NCBI GenBank assembly: GCA_031772625.1
Contig: CM062810.1
Location: 871,305,650-871,369,649 of the forward strand
Length of the DNA: 64,000 bases
DNA from: Pinus tabuliformis
Lineage: Eukaryota; Streptophyta; Pinopsida; Pinales; Pinaceae
Direction: 5' to 3'
Part shown: piece by piece, positions 43,139-54,900 of the stretch
Numbering within the stretch: position 1 is the first letter of the stretch
Layout: the number at the start of each line of letters is the position of its first letter
Notes under the pieces: generated by a model
The model's input: the letters and a program-made list of their open reading frames with translations, nothing else
What the model was told of the DNA's origin: nothing
The model's database searches: none
Translations under genes and position numbers: made by a program

Positions 43139-44862
43139 TTTCTCAACCCAAGATCAACGTAGGAAAGGGGTATGAATATTCCGTTTAAAATAAATTTTTA
43201 TACGCTTTGACACAACTTGTCTTTTCAGTTTTTAAGAGTTGAGAAAAAACAAAAGATGACTCTAGTCTCCTTCGATTTTTAATGAGCCTGAAGTGACAAG
43301 TGCTCAGAAGGACCTTTTCTGTTAAAGAGTCTGAAAAGGAATGAAAGGGACTGCTCTAAAGGTCTAGGTAGAGGGAGTACCAAACCAATCGCAAAACTAC
43401 ATAATACTTTTTATGGTATGGCAGTCAATCTTCCCGAATGCTGTGTTCAGTGCATTGCGATCGATAAGGCGGCAGACACGGCTTCCTATGGATAAAGGAT
43501 TTAAGCCTATAGGGGTCTCCCAAAATATACTCAACGGTACGTGGGAGCACAAGTCTGTACTGGCACTTATCGTCTCAAAGTGGAGGAATCACCCAACCAT
43601 CAGTGAGGACAACAGTTACCAGGCTTTACGACGCCGGAATACGTCTCTAGCCTAGACCTCTAAATGTTGTGCGTTAAGTTCCAAAGCGTTGTTAGATTCA
43701 TTGAATTTATTTTAAGTTGATCTTGCTTATGAAGTTTGCCTTTTGGGTTCACCACGAGATGTAGATGTAATTCCTAAAATGCAATCTAAAGATGATAAAC
43801 AAACTTTTATCTCTTTTCTGCAATGAAAATCGTAGCTACTAGGGGAAAAGAAAGACACAATCTTTTCACAAAGAGCAAAGAGCACACTGTAAATGCACTT
43901 TCCTAAATCAAGCCAAATAGACTGCCTATATGCAAATGCACATGCATGTATTTGTTTTTCACTTTCTTAGTATTGATGCTAAAAAGAAAGTTGATGTACA
44001 AATCTGAATTTGCTTTCAAGCGACAAACACAAACAAGCTTCTTTTCGAAATCAAAAGATAGAGATGATTACGACACTTTACGATTTTGAAATGAATACTC
44101 GTTTTGACACTAGAAAATCACAAATTTAGACCAAAGGCAATAGTAAAAGTATAATCGACCATCAACAGCAATTAAACTTTCTCCTATGATCGAAATCGAC
44201 ACTTACGACAGATCTAAATCAAAGGACGACAATACGACTATCCTGCTTTTGCAATGGAAAACTGTAAACGACTCAACAAACACACAAAAACATCTACAGT
44301 TCTTTTGTACAAAGGAGGCGGGATATCAGTAAGGAAAAGGGGTTTTAAACAGACATATACTGATCACAGGTTGCAAAATTCAGAGACAAAACTGGAAAGA
44401 ATGAAGCACAAGAACCTCAGCTGCACAGGGCTAGGCTGATCAGCGCACCTGTAACACAGAGAAACTGCATTGCAGCACAGGTTGCCCTTTCGGGAAGTGC
44501 ATTGAAATGCAGGATCTCTTCACAGTACCTGCGCTGGGGCAGAAACGAGAATCTGTTCGGGTTCTGGGTCACGGTTTGCAGTTTAGTCTTTGGTTTTTGG
44601 CCGAGTAAAAAGCAATCAGTAATGCACAATGAGGGGTAGATCCAGAGAGGGTGTAAGAGCTATCACAAGGGCAATCAGATAGTCTGTGAATCAGCTGTTC
44701 AAATCATAAACAGATCCAGTGAATGGATTGAAGCAGCAGATGTCTACTTTGCATTTGTTATGGCAAATGCAGTTCGAATGCTACTTATAAGTTTATGAAA
44801 CAAACAACAAGAGATACACAAACAAACTAATTAGACAATCGTCCCCAGTGGAGTCGCCATTT
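43139..44862 (-). other. Long 5' leader of element F
   Basis: About 1.7 kb separates the PBS from the gag ATG, without coding similarity. The part next to the gene holds two stems of the hairpin family: TCCTTC/GAAGGA enclosing TGAGC/GCTCA (43268-43312), and CCTTTTC/GAAAAGG (43313-43339), the latter with the same stem and a similar loop as 40405-40433. A structured leader could act in packaging or translation; that is inference. Confidence 0.6.
44841..44860 (-). other. Element F primer-binding site
   Basis: Minus-strand 'tggcgactccactggggac' starts with TGG (complement of the tRNA CCA end) two bases after the LTR. It differs from the tRNA-Met type used by the other elements. I associate this PBS form with the Tat/Ogre group (tRNA-Arg), but this is from memory. 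Confidence 0.75.
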
Positions 44863-45902
44863 TGTTACCGGGAAAAGTGTCTATTTAGAACTGCTCTATC
44901 CCACTAAGGTGTGACAGCTGCCTTAGAAACAAACAGAGAAAACTACTTTTGTATTTCCTTTATGAACTATAGATAGAGAGGAATAGAAAGAACCAACCTG
45001 TGTCTTGCGCTAATCCTTTGATCCAATCCCTCTCTTCTTTGACAGCTTCCAGCTACCTGCTCAGTTACTTGCCCAGCTTCACCAAGTACCTATAAGATCA
45101 CAACAGAAGAAAACTATACAAAGACATGGATCTATATTCATAAATAACTTAGGATCAGATTTAAGTTAACCATACAAATGTAACAAGCATCAATGATACA
45201 AAAGCATGGAGGAGAAACTCAAATAGTTTTTATTGATAAACAAGAAGATCCAGGAGGAGTTACAACCGATGATTCCTGACCCAGCATCAACCTCCCAGCA
45301 AAGAAACCCCTCTTCACCTCCAACAAAGCATAGATGACCCAATTCTCTGATATTTGTCTCAAAACCAACAACAATTCCTTACAATGTGCAAAATTCCAGC
45401 CTCTGGATCTCTGGGATGAGGGATCCATATATATATGTATGTAAGGAGGATGAGTCAGCTTGTGATTTGATTAGTGTCTTCTCTCTGTCAGTTCTTGCTT
45501 CCACTTGGAGACTGAAGGCCTCTTACTCATCCTTGGTCGAATTCAGTGAGGCAAGTGTCATAGGAGAAGATTCTGGAAGCTTCCATTGTCTCTCCACCTC
45601 ACGGAATGACACTGCCATTTGTCATTTCTCACCCAACTCACCCTCATAGTGCATTTAGGTGCGTTGCAACACACCTAGCCAGTGGATTTAGGTGCTATGC
45701 AACGCACTTAGCTAGTGGAGCAGCTGAAATGATCCTGTTTTGACTTATTCTGAGCAGTTTCTGGTGGAGAACTTCTGGGAGAAGCTGTAATTTGTTGACC
45801 TTGTTCCTTTAGGGGTTAGAACAACACTTTTAGGGACTTAGGAGCCCTTGGTTTATGGACATTTCATGCTTGGAGTTGCAAGGCACAAAAATGTCTATAA
45901 CA
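44863..45902 (-). repeat. 5' LTR of element F
   Basis: 1040 bp, the same length as the partner and about 98% identical by eye. Followed by the duplication ATTAT. Confidence 0.95.
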
Positions 45903-47261
45903 ATTATGGGTTCATTTCATTGTTTTGTTTTGGTTGGTTCTCATGTTTCCTTAGCTTGGGTTGAGTTAGCAGTTCCTGGGGGCTTGGTTAGACAAATGCT
46001 CTAGAGCCTTGTAACAACTTTGGTTAAGTTACTAGTCCTATAGCCTTGGTTGGAAAAAGGCTCTTGAGCCCTTGGTGGGTTGATTTACTAGTCCTAGAGA
46101 CTTGGTTGGACAAAATCTCTCTGGAGTGCAGTAAAAGTTGTGGGTTGAGTTACTAGTCCTGGAGCCCTGGTTGGAAGAAAATCTCTAGAGCCTTGGAAGG
46201 CTTGAAAAGAGGTCTATCTGATGATGGTTTTAAGATGTTCGACTGTGGAGTGGAATCATTGTTTGATGGGTTGAGGTGGCTGGCCTCTGGAAGCCCTTGA
46301 TGGTTTTGGATTTTTGTGTTCTATGAGATCCCACATTCATTATTTGAATATGGAATGGGGGTGAATGGCTGAAGAGATATTTGGCTCAACCATTCTACGA
46401 TCAAGTGGAACGTGGAAATCCCATCATAGGTTTGGATTTTGGAACATCAATATGAGGCTATTTCTCCTTGTATTTCTACAAGTATTATACTGGTTATATG
46501 TGGTTGATATGGTTGTGATTTCATTGGTATTTTTGCTGCTATTATGCTGGTTATATATAATATTTATGACAAAATCTTTGTAAGACTCTTATCATGTTTT
46601 TAATGGTAAATGAACTAATAATGTATTTATGAACTAATGGATGAATTAACAGTTGCTGTGTTGAGGTATCAATGCTTCTTAGTAATTCTCAGCGATGTAT
46701 GAGACCCCTATATGCTCAGATGTGTTTTCTACACATGTAGATTACATATTCATGATATGTTTGAAGAAATGGCTATCATGGCTAGTAGGTGTCTAGTCAA
46801 GGTATTATTCAAGTGATTGCATTTGTACTACCATTTATTTGTTATTTTACTGTTCTAAATATGTCATTCAATTCTAGGTAGTGACCTACGCTTTGGTCCT
46901 GAAAAAGTATCTCAAATCCAGGGGACTTTGGCACAACATTATGCAAAATAGTCCCTTGACATTGGCTTGTAGGCTTGTGAGAGCATCCAGAGGTCCCTAG
47001 ACGCTTGCATGTGCATAGTATGAGAATGTCTAGAGGTTAGATGGTTCAAAATCTCAGTGAGACCCAGGGGATGGTTGGAAAAAAGGTTGGATTGGTTCCC
47101 GAGGGTCCTAACGATGATTTTGAATGTTTGTATGGTGTATTTCCATCTGTTCCACTTCCTTAACGTGACTTAGGAGGTCAAATCTTATCATAGTGGCCTA
47201 TCTTTGCATGTTTACCCTTGCTAGCCAGTTTATTGGGTAGATGTGGGAGGAGGGTGTTATA
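45903..47261 (+). repeat. Element E 5' LTR, second part
   Basis: Continues E's LTR after F and ends at 'gttata' before the PBS. The expected ending is TTACA, and one C-to-T change explains the difference. No copy of this part is in the window because the 3' LTR is interrupted earlier. Confidence 0.7.
45960..46205 (+). repeat. Four degenerate 60-65 bp tandem repeats in element E LTR
   Basis: Each unit contains 'ttactagtcctggagccttgg' or a variant, then 'ttgga..aaa..ctctagagcc'. Units start near 45963, 46026, 46083 and 46146. Confidence 0.8.
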
Positions 47262-47264
47262 GAG

Positions 47265-47277
47265 TGGTATCAAAGCA
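47265..47277 (+). other. Element E primer-binding site
   Basis: 'tggtatcaaagca' is a tRNA-Met type PBS with one G-to-A change relative to TGGTATCAGAGCA. Confidence 0.8.
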
Positions 47278-47504
47278 TGGTTCACCCCTTAGACTAGATG
47301 GGATGTGTGTTAATCATGCACGCATGTCAGTTGCATGTGTGTATCTTACATTTTCATTCCATGTGCTTGTTGCATTTGCATAATGTTGATCATGGTTGTA
47401 GTGGCATCACCATGTGGAAGTTGATGTTTTTAGTGTGGGATGCATCATGATTAGTGTATGACTAGTTACATGTCATTATATGTCACTTACATGTATGATT
47501 TTGT

Positions 47505-47620
47505 ACAATTGGTTACATTCTTGTATGTTTGATTACATTCTTGTATGCTTGGTTGCATGTACGATTCATGTAGGCTTGGTTACAAGTATTGTTCATTTAT
47601 GTTTAATTATATGTATTTAT
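47505..47620 (+). repeat. Short degenerate tandem repeats in element E leader
   Basis: Phrases 'ttggttacattcttgtatg', 'ttgattacattcttgtatgc', 'ttggttgcatgtacgattca' and 'ttggttacaagtattgttca' follow one another at 20-27 bp intervals. Confidence 0.65.
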
Positions 47621-47919
47621 GTGTGTGTGTGGTTGATCATGCATTGCTTATGCATGTTAATGTTTGCATGTGGTCAAGTGTACATTGATGTAGTGGTTTT
47701 TGTCATGCATGAGGTGATGGTATTCATTGTTGATAAGGTCATGCATTGATGACTAGACCCTAGATAGAATGATGGTTGCATGGTTATATGCTTATGTTTT
47801 CTGTTTCTATATGTTGTCATGATTATGTTATACATGTATCATGCTGATTTTTTGATCTCGTGGACAAGTTATCCTCTCAAAGCTATACTAAGGTACGTTT
47901 GTTTATTGTGATTTGGTTT

Positions 47920-49170
47920 AGCAGACATGATATACCTTTTAGGAATAAATATCAAATGACTAGCAAGATGGTAGACTATAAAGACTATCCCTATGAATTA
48001 GATGAACGGTATGGTGTTGGGAACTCTTCCGATTTGGAAGATACACTAAGAATATTAAAGGAAGAAATAAGGAGTTTTAAGGTAGATAATGACATAATCA
48101 TACAGGCACACGAGAAGCTAGCAAAGGTAAATGTAGCGATACTTTAGAATTTGTCATATTTGCATTGACAAGGACCACTTCAGATAAGCCATGAGAAGGA
48201 AGATAGAAGTCATGGGGCATATGGAAGTATGTCACATGGTGGTCACGAGTTAGATAGAGATGACATGGTTAGAGATGGAAGATTTTTGGACACTCCAGAT
48301 AGGAGGGGTGACAGACATATATATCATTCTAGTTCTCGTTCTGATAGGAATTATGATGGATATCATTATCATCCTTATAGGATGAGTGATAGAGGATACT
48401 TTCCAGATGTGTTTAAGAAAGAAAATATACCTAAATTCAATGGAGAGATGAATAAATCATAGGATGCAGAGGCATGTTTTCTTGGTATGAAGAAGTTATT
48501 CATGTTGCATGATTATTCATACAACATGGAAGCCAAAGTAGCTACATTCAGTCTCAAAGATAACGAAGACATTTGGTGGGAAGATGTGAAGAATCTGGGA
48601 GGTATACATGAGGAAAAATTGAAATGGAATGAGTTTGAGCGGCTATTCAAAAGGAAGTACATATCAAAGAGATAGTTTGATGATAGGGCAAAGGAATTCT
48701 ATGAGCTTAGGATGGGATCTATGGAAGATTATGAGTACACTAGCACATTCATGGAGCTATTAAGGTATGTTCCTTATCTCAGGGAAGATAAGGCCAAGAT
48801 TCGGTGATTCACTAGTGGGTTCCCAATGGAATTTAAAGATAGGGTTGAGTTCAATAAGCCTAGATCATTGCAGGAGGCCATCCAAAAGCTAAAGAATTTA
48901 TATGAAAAATTGAAGTGCGAGTCTAAGACTAATCCAGACTGGAAGGGAAATTAAAAGAATAAAGGAAAATGCGACAAGAATAGGGTAAGATGAAAGGACT
49001 CGGGTAATAAGGACAATGGTGCACCACCTAAGAAGTTCAATGAATCAGGCAGAGGACAGGGACATCGATCTAAGGCGTAGAGATAAGATGCAAATTTGAA
49101 GCCTATAGAGTGTTGGCTTATGGAAAAGGTCATCACAAGAGAGATTTTCCATAGGCAGGCCTTAGATATA
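47920..49170 (+). pseudogene. Element E gag, degenerate
   Basis: An acidic leader ('DYPYELDERYGVGNSSDLED') is followed by an Arg/Asp/Tyr-rich stretch (48229-48420) and a capsid domain: 'IPKFNGEMNKS*DAEACFLG', 'MEAKVATFSLKDNEDIWWED', 'EFERLFKRKYISKR*FDDRA', 'MEDYEYTSTFMELLRYVPYL'. A knuckle remnant ('YGKGHHKRDF') lies near 49110-49150 in a shifted frame. In-frame stops include TAG at 48460 and 48675. The order and motifs match chromovirus gag. Confidence 0.8.
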
Positions 49171-49269
49171 TAGTGCACAGGACACATAAACTGTTTGGGA
49201 TGTTGGTTAGAGCATTCAATGTATGTATGAAGCATTATATAACAAATAGACAGACCATTAAAAATCTAT

Positions 49270-51080
49270 CATTGAGATAGATGGTAAACTTTGTGATCAC
49301 TTTATTTTTATTTTTATTGTCTAATTATAGTTATGTTAGTCCTCACTTGGTCGATAAGTGTGGTTTGATCTTGGTCAGTGCAGTTGGCTATTGGTACAAA
49401 TAAGCGAGTTCATAATTGGGTAAGAGCTTTTGCATTTGATTTGAATGGTATGCCTACCACAAAAAATTTGAATGTATTACTATTTGGAATGGATTGGTTG
49501 TACCTTCATAGAACCAATGTGGATTGTTATGACAAATCTATTGAGTGCTTGTATTAAAATGGGGAACCAAGAGTCTTAGAGGGAAGGAAGAATGCCACAT
49601 CATTTAGGATGGTGATAACTATGCAGGCAAAGTGTAGTCACAGAAAAGGGTGTGTTTTGTTTGCAGTGCACATTTCTAGGGACAAGGGTAAGGAAGTTGA
49701 GGATGCAGATGTTTTGAGAAGGTACCTAGTTCTATAGAGTTCAAGGATGTACTTCCTAAGGATATTTAAGAGTTTCCACCTCACATGGAGGTAGACTTTT
49801 CTATTGAGTTAGTGCTAGGGGAAGCTCCAACATCAAAAGCACCTTACAAGATTAGCACACCTAAGTTGGTAGAGTTGATGCTACATTTGAATGAAATGTT
49901 TGACAGTGGATACATTAGGCCAATTGTATCACCATGGGGTGCAACGATATTTTTTGTGAAGAAGAAAAATGACACTCTTAGATTATGCATTAATTATAGA
50001 TAGTTGAACAAAGTGACCATCAAGAACAGGTATCTGTTACCGAGGATTGATTACTTGTTCGATTAGTTGAAGGGAGAAGTGGTGTTTTAAAATATCGATC
50101 TAAGATTCGGATATCATCAGGTATGCACTAAGGAGGAGGACATTTAAAGATAGATTTTTGGACCAGGTATGGGAATTATGAGTTTGTTGTAGTCCCATTC
50201 AGTTTGAATAATGCTCTAGCTACATTTATGTGCTTGATGTATAGTGTGTTGCATCCGTATTTGGATAAGTTTGTTATTGTGTTCATTGTTGACATATTGG
50301 TATATTATAAAAATGAGGAAGAGCATGTCAAGAATTTAGCAGCAGTGTTGATGTTGTTTAGAGAGCATTAGTTGTATGCTAAGCTCAACAAGTGTAGTTT
50401 CTTTCAGACTAAGGTACACTACTTGGGGCATGTTTTCTCCAAGGACAGAATTGCAGTAGATCCATAAAATATAAGGGACATCATGGAGTGGGTAGCTCCC
50501 AGGAATGTATATGAGGTGAGATCTTTCATGGGGTTGGTAGGATATTATAGGAGGTTCATCAGGAAATTCTCACAAATTGCTTATCCTATCACATCATTGA
50601 AGAGAAAAGGTAAGAATTTCAAATGGAAAAAGGAGTGTGAGGCTAGTTTCGAGCAGCTTAAGCAATTGTTAACACATGCAGTAGTGTTAAATATTGTAGA
50701 TGGGGACAAAGAGTTTCTAGTATTCACATATGCTTGCAATAAATGACTTGGTGGAGTCCTTATGAAGGATGGATAGGCAGTATGCTGAGTCACAAAAACT
50801 AAATGAGCGTGAACAGAACTAACCCACACATGATTTTGAGATGGAAACAATTATACATGCACTCAAGATGTGGAAACATTATCTTCTGTGTGGAAAGTTT
50901 ACATTGATGAGTGATCACAATGGTTTGTGGTATCTATTTGACCAACCAAATCTGAATGGTAGGCAGGCTTGGTGGTTGGCTACGATTAGTGAGTTCAATT
51001 TTGAGATTAGGTATACCAAAGGGAAAGAGAACAGAATGCCATATGATCTTAGCGAGCGAATACAAGGAAATCACTTAACA
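49270..51080 (+). pseudogene. Element E protease, RT and RNase H, degenerate
   Basis: Protease remnants: 'IDGKLCDHFI' (49270) and 'LLFGMDWLYLHRTNVDCYDK' (49480-49535). RT: 'PPHMEVDFSIELVLGEAPTS', 'GYIRPIVSPWGATIFFVKKK', 'DTLRLCINYR*LNKVTIKNR'. The catalytic box near 50280 is 'VIVFIVDILVYYKNEEEH', i.e. F-I-V-D for F-I-D-D. The thumb reads '[20 protein letters not shown]' (50530-50585). RNase H spans 50640-51050: 'MSDHNGLWYLFDQPNLNGRQ' and 'TKGKENRMPYDLS' for the usual N.VADALS. Many stops and frame changes are present. Confidence 0.82.
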
Positions 51081-51089
51081 ACTATGAGC

Positions 51090-52213
51090 TCCTATGGGAC
51101 AAACTTACAGGATAGGATCTTGCGGGCAGGTTACCAAGATGTCATGTATATCGAGATTATGCATAAGTTGAAGAAAAATATTGGTATACGTAGAGGTACA
51201 GGTAGTGGTAGAAGTGCAGGTGCACATGATGTGGACTATTTCCTTACAGCAGATGGATTGGTTAGATTTAGAGAAAGGACATATGTGCCAGATAGTAGTG
51301 AGATCAAGAAGGCGATCTTGAGGGAATTTCATGTGAAACCTTATTTAGGTCACCCAAGTTAAAAGAATACATTGACTAGAGTGAAGAAATTTTATTATTG
51401 GCCAAATATAAAGAAGGATATAGAAGAGTGTGTCTAGGTGTTTTTATTGTTAGTGTGTGAAGTGAGAATGCAAGCATCTTGGTGAATTTTTACAGCCAAT
51501 TGTGATTCTAGAGTTGAAATGAGAGGTCATTTCCATGGAATTTATCACAGGTCTGCCGAGGATAGTGAGACAACATGATTCCATCATTGCTATTATGGAC
51601 AAGTTCACAAAGGTTGTGCACTTCATTCTAGTGAAGTCTACATTCTCAGCTAGTGATGTAGCACAGGTATTCAGAGAGATGTGGTTAGACTGCATGGTAT
51701 TCCGAAGAAGATTGGGTCAGACAAGGATGCAAATTTCACTTCCACATTTCAGAAGGAGTTGTTTTTAAGTTTGGCCAAAGAGTTGGCCTTCAGTATAACT
51801 TATCATCTGTAGATAGATTGACAGATAGAGAGGGTCAATAAGATATTGGAGGATAGGTTGATGCATCAGTAGCGAAAGTGGGAAGGCTATATTCCACTAG
51901 TAGAGTTCGCTTACAACAATGTGTATCTAAAATATTTGAGGATGACTCCATTTGAGGTCTTGTATGGGCAGAGTTGCAATACTCTTGTCAGTTGGAGTCA
52001 TCCAGATAATAGGGTGTTGACTGGACCAGACATGATGGTAGACATGGAACAGGAGATGAAGGTTATAAAGAAGAATCTAAAGGCATCACAGGATAGGTAG
52101 AAGAGCTATGTAGATTAGAAGAGGTTGTTCAAGGATTTCTAGGTTGGAGAACAAGTGTACTTGCACATTAAACAAAAGAAGAGCCCCTTATGGATTGGAT
52201 AATGTGCCAACCT
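51090..52213 (+). pseudogene. Element E integrase, first part, degenerate
   Basis: The zinc-binding region includes 'REFHVKPYLGHPS' and 'VKKFYYWPNIKKDIEECV', with Cys residues following in a shifted frame. The core begins 'VISMEFITGLPRIVRQHDSI' and 'AIMDKFTKVVHFILV' (first catalytic Asp kept). Later parts are 'FAYNNVYLKYLRMTPFEVLY' and 'LKASQDR*KSYVD'. Element H is inserted after 'SPLWIG', splitting the C-terminal domain. Confidence 0.8.
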
Positions 52214-52218
52214 GGCAC

Positions 52219-52309
52219 TATTGTAATCCTTTGGGATTTCTATATAGTTAGAGATTTAGTTTAGGGATTTAGTTATAAATTAGGTATTTCTAGTTATAAT
52301 TGTTTTCAG
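52219..52309 (+). repeat. 5' LTR of element H, short form
   Basis: Aligns with the first half of the 3' LTR ('gttagagattta.tttaggga') and then joins the PBS. Its first bases are TA instead of TG, a G-to-A change. Confidence 0.8.
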
Positions 52310-52321
52310 TGGTATCAGAGC
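52310..52321 (+). other. Element H primer-binding site
   Basis: 'tggtatcagagc' is a perfect initiator tRNA-Met PBS. Confidence 0.92.
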
Positions 52322-52700
52322 TTGGATCGAACTCCATTGAACTAGAACGCCTAGATCCTCCATTGTTGTAAACAAGCGAAGAAGATGTTCTTGTGACTTG
52401 AATACTTAACTGTCAGCAGCGTTGGTAGAGGCGTAACCTAGTAGTGTGCGCAACAACATTGGTGGAGTCAATAGTGTTGGTAGAGGTGTGTTTGGTGGAG
52501 ACTCTACTCTGGCTGTTTTTAATATACAACCATTGGGTTGTTATTAGTTTTTTTTTTTGTAAGTTAATATAGAAAATATATATTTTTTTTAAAAGAAGGA
52601 AATTTGTGCTGTAATGATTGAAACATAATTTTTTTAAAAGAATTTTGTTCTTGTAATCATAATAGTTTTTTAAAGAATTCTGTCATTATCTGAAAAAAAG

Positions 52701-53902
52701 ATGAACTCCTTGGTATCTTTAGTTGGGATTGTTCTGTCGGGAAAGGAAAATTACTAGGAATGGTTCAATAAGGTTAAAAATACACTTATTTTTAATGATT
52801 TGTGGGATGGAACCTGTGAATGAAAAGAAGGGAATGCACCAGATTAGCCTGACGAGGAGAAACAGATAGCAATCTGGCAAAGTAAGGATAAAAAGGCCTA
52901 TGCCTTAATTTCCACTTCAGTCTCACAAGAGGTCAGCAGATACATTGCTCACAATAAAACAACATATGATGCCATAAAAAAACTAAAAGAGCTTTATGAT
53001 TCACATTCTAAATTGGAGATAATTTAGTTATTGTTGAAGTTATTTAATTTGGAAATGAAAGATAATGATCCTCTAAAACTTGCTTCTGAAATTAAAGCCA
53101 TCAATCATGGAATTGACTCTACAGGAGTTACAGTTGATTTGCAACTCACTGCCTTTATTAAAGCTCTTTACCCTAGTTATTCACACAACTTGGAATCTCT
53201 CCAAGTTAGTGGGCAGTGAAAAGATTTAGATTTTGATAAATTAGTAAGGAAAATTGCAGAAAGAGAGAAGTCTTTTGGCAAGAAAGGAACATCACATAAT
53301 TCTAATACTGAAACCCTATGTCTTGCTCAAAAAGACCAAAAACCTCAAGAAGAATTTGAAATAAATACTAAGGGTAATATAGGTTGAGGTAGGAAGAATT
53401 ATAGAGGCAGGGGGTGTAGAAATATTGAGGAAGATGGACAGTAGAATGATAAACTAAGAAATTTTCCTGATAAAACAGCTGTAAAATGCTTTAGATGTGG
53501 TAAAATTGGACATACAACTGTAAATTGTAGAATTCTCTAGGAGAAAATTAATGAAAGAAGAGAACAAATTCTTGAAAAGAAAGATCATCTAATACCAGAA
53601 AAAGGACAGTCTTCTAAGAATGCACATTATGTTGTTTCTCATTGTAATTTTCATATGGAAGATATATTTAGTACCTCTTTTTCTTCATGGCACGACAGTT
53701 GGATTTTAGACACAGGTGCCACTTGTCATATGACCTTTAGAAGAGATTTATTTGAACAATTCAGTGATAATATTGATGGAGTAGTGTATTTTGCTGATAA
53801 GTCTCAAATCAAACCATCGAGGACTGGTTCTATTCAGTTAAAAATTCTTGGGCTTTCTGATTATACTTTGAATGATGTTCTTTACATTCCTCAATTCCAA
53901 TG
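52701..53902 (+). pseudogene. Element H gag and protease
   Basis: The frame starts at ATG 52701 (MNSLVSLVGIVLSG). Copia gag motifs: 'AIWQSKDKKAYALISTSVSQ', 'DAIKKLKELYDSHSKLEII' then TAG for Gln, and 'TAFIKALYPSYSHNLESL'. The CCHC knuckle 'CFRCGKIGHTTVNC' at 53488-53529 is intact. The protease reads 'SWILDTGATCHMT' (53698-53740), with D-T-G intact, and 'LNDVLYIPQFQ' before a stop. The remaining stops are mostly TAG or TGA where Gln or Trp is expected. Confidence 0.87.
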
Positions 53903-54900
53903 AAATTTATTATCTCTTGTACAAATAAGACAAAAGGGACATTCCATCCACATATTTGATGGTAAAGTGGAAATTTGAAGAGAAACCAACAATAAAACTG
54001 TAATGACTGGTGTATAAGAAGATAAATTGTTGAAATTGAAAGGCGTATCCTCTATTGCATTGAACATAAATTATTTGGTTAAGCAAAATGATACTTTTTC
54101 ATCTTATTTATTGTGGAATGCATGCTTTGGTCATATTAATTATGAAAGTATTAGAATTATGAGACAGCAGGGGATTAAAGGACTTCCAACAGTTCGCAGA
54201 AAATTGACCCCATGTAATGCTTGTCTATTGGGCAAGCATCATAAACAATATTTTTAGAATTATACTTCTCGAGCTATAAGAAAATTAAGTCTCGTACACT
54301 CTGATTTGTGTAGACCTATGCCTGTACCAACTGTGAATGGCAATAAATGCATACTGACTTTTATTGATGATTATTCGAGGATGTGTTGGATTTATCTGCT
54401 AAAGGAAAAATCACAAGTTTTTGATGTGTTTAAAAAATTTCATCTCTTGATTACAAATGAAGCTCAACTAAATATTGATACTATAAGAACTGATAATGGA
54501 GGAGAATATACTTCACATGTCTTTGAAAACTATTTGCAAGAGAACGACATCAAACACTAGACCACAATACCATATAATCCACAACAGAATGGTGTTGTAG
54601 AACGAATGAACAGAACATTGCTTAGTGCTCCACGCAGCATATATTAGAAATTGGTGCCCATCCTCTGTCATTAATAACGAAACTCCATATGAAATGTGGT
54701 ATAATCGTCTTCCTGCTATTAAACATTTCAGAGTTTTCAGTTCTCAATGTTATGCTTTGATTCCTAAACAACAGAGGGATAAGTTGAGTGAACAGAGCAG
54801 AAAATGTAATTTTTTAGGGTATTTTATGACTTCTAAGGCATACTGATTATATGATGAAGAGAACAAGAAATTTATTTTATCAAGAGATGTAATTTTTCTT
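53903..54900 (+). pseudogene. Element H integrase
   Basis: Pre-integrase zinc motif: 'LLWNACFGHINYESIRIMRQ' and 'CNACLLGKHHKQYF' (54110-54255). Core: 'VHSDLCRPMPVPTVNGNKCI', 'LTFIDDYSRMCWIYLLKEKS', 'TIRTDNGGEYTSHVFENYLQ', 'TTIPYNPQQNGVVERMNRTL', so the D, D and E residues are visible. A frameshift follows near 54625. The tail 'MWYNRLPAIKHFRVFSSQCY' and 'KCNFLGYFMTSKAY' ends near 54845. Confidence 0.87.

Larger units (their letters stand above)
38100..45902 (-). mobile_element. Element F: young non-autonomous gag-pro LTR retrotransposon, TSD ATTAT
   Basis: 7803 bp with 1040-bp LTRs (38100-39139 and 44863-45902; TGTTACC...ATAACA) and exact ATTAT duplications at 38095-38099 and 45903-45907. The minus-strand PBS is at 44841-44860, and a purine-rich PPT 'tttagggggcaac' lies next to 39139. 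The LTRs differ at about 24 of 1040 positions by my count, the lowest divergence in the window. The only convincing gene is a 522-codon gag-protease-like frame. I found no RT, RNase H or integrase motif in the remaining 5 kb. This fits a TR-GAG/LARD-type element of the gypsy superfamily that relies on enzymes from a relative. Confidence 0.9.

Noticed and set aside
47480..47749. 89-codon ORF rich in Cys, Val and Leu, membrane-like
   Set aside because: It arises from the short tandem repeats in the leader of element E; composition reflects TG-rich repeats, not a conserved protein.
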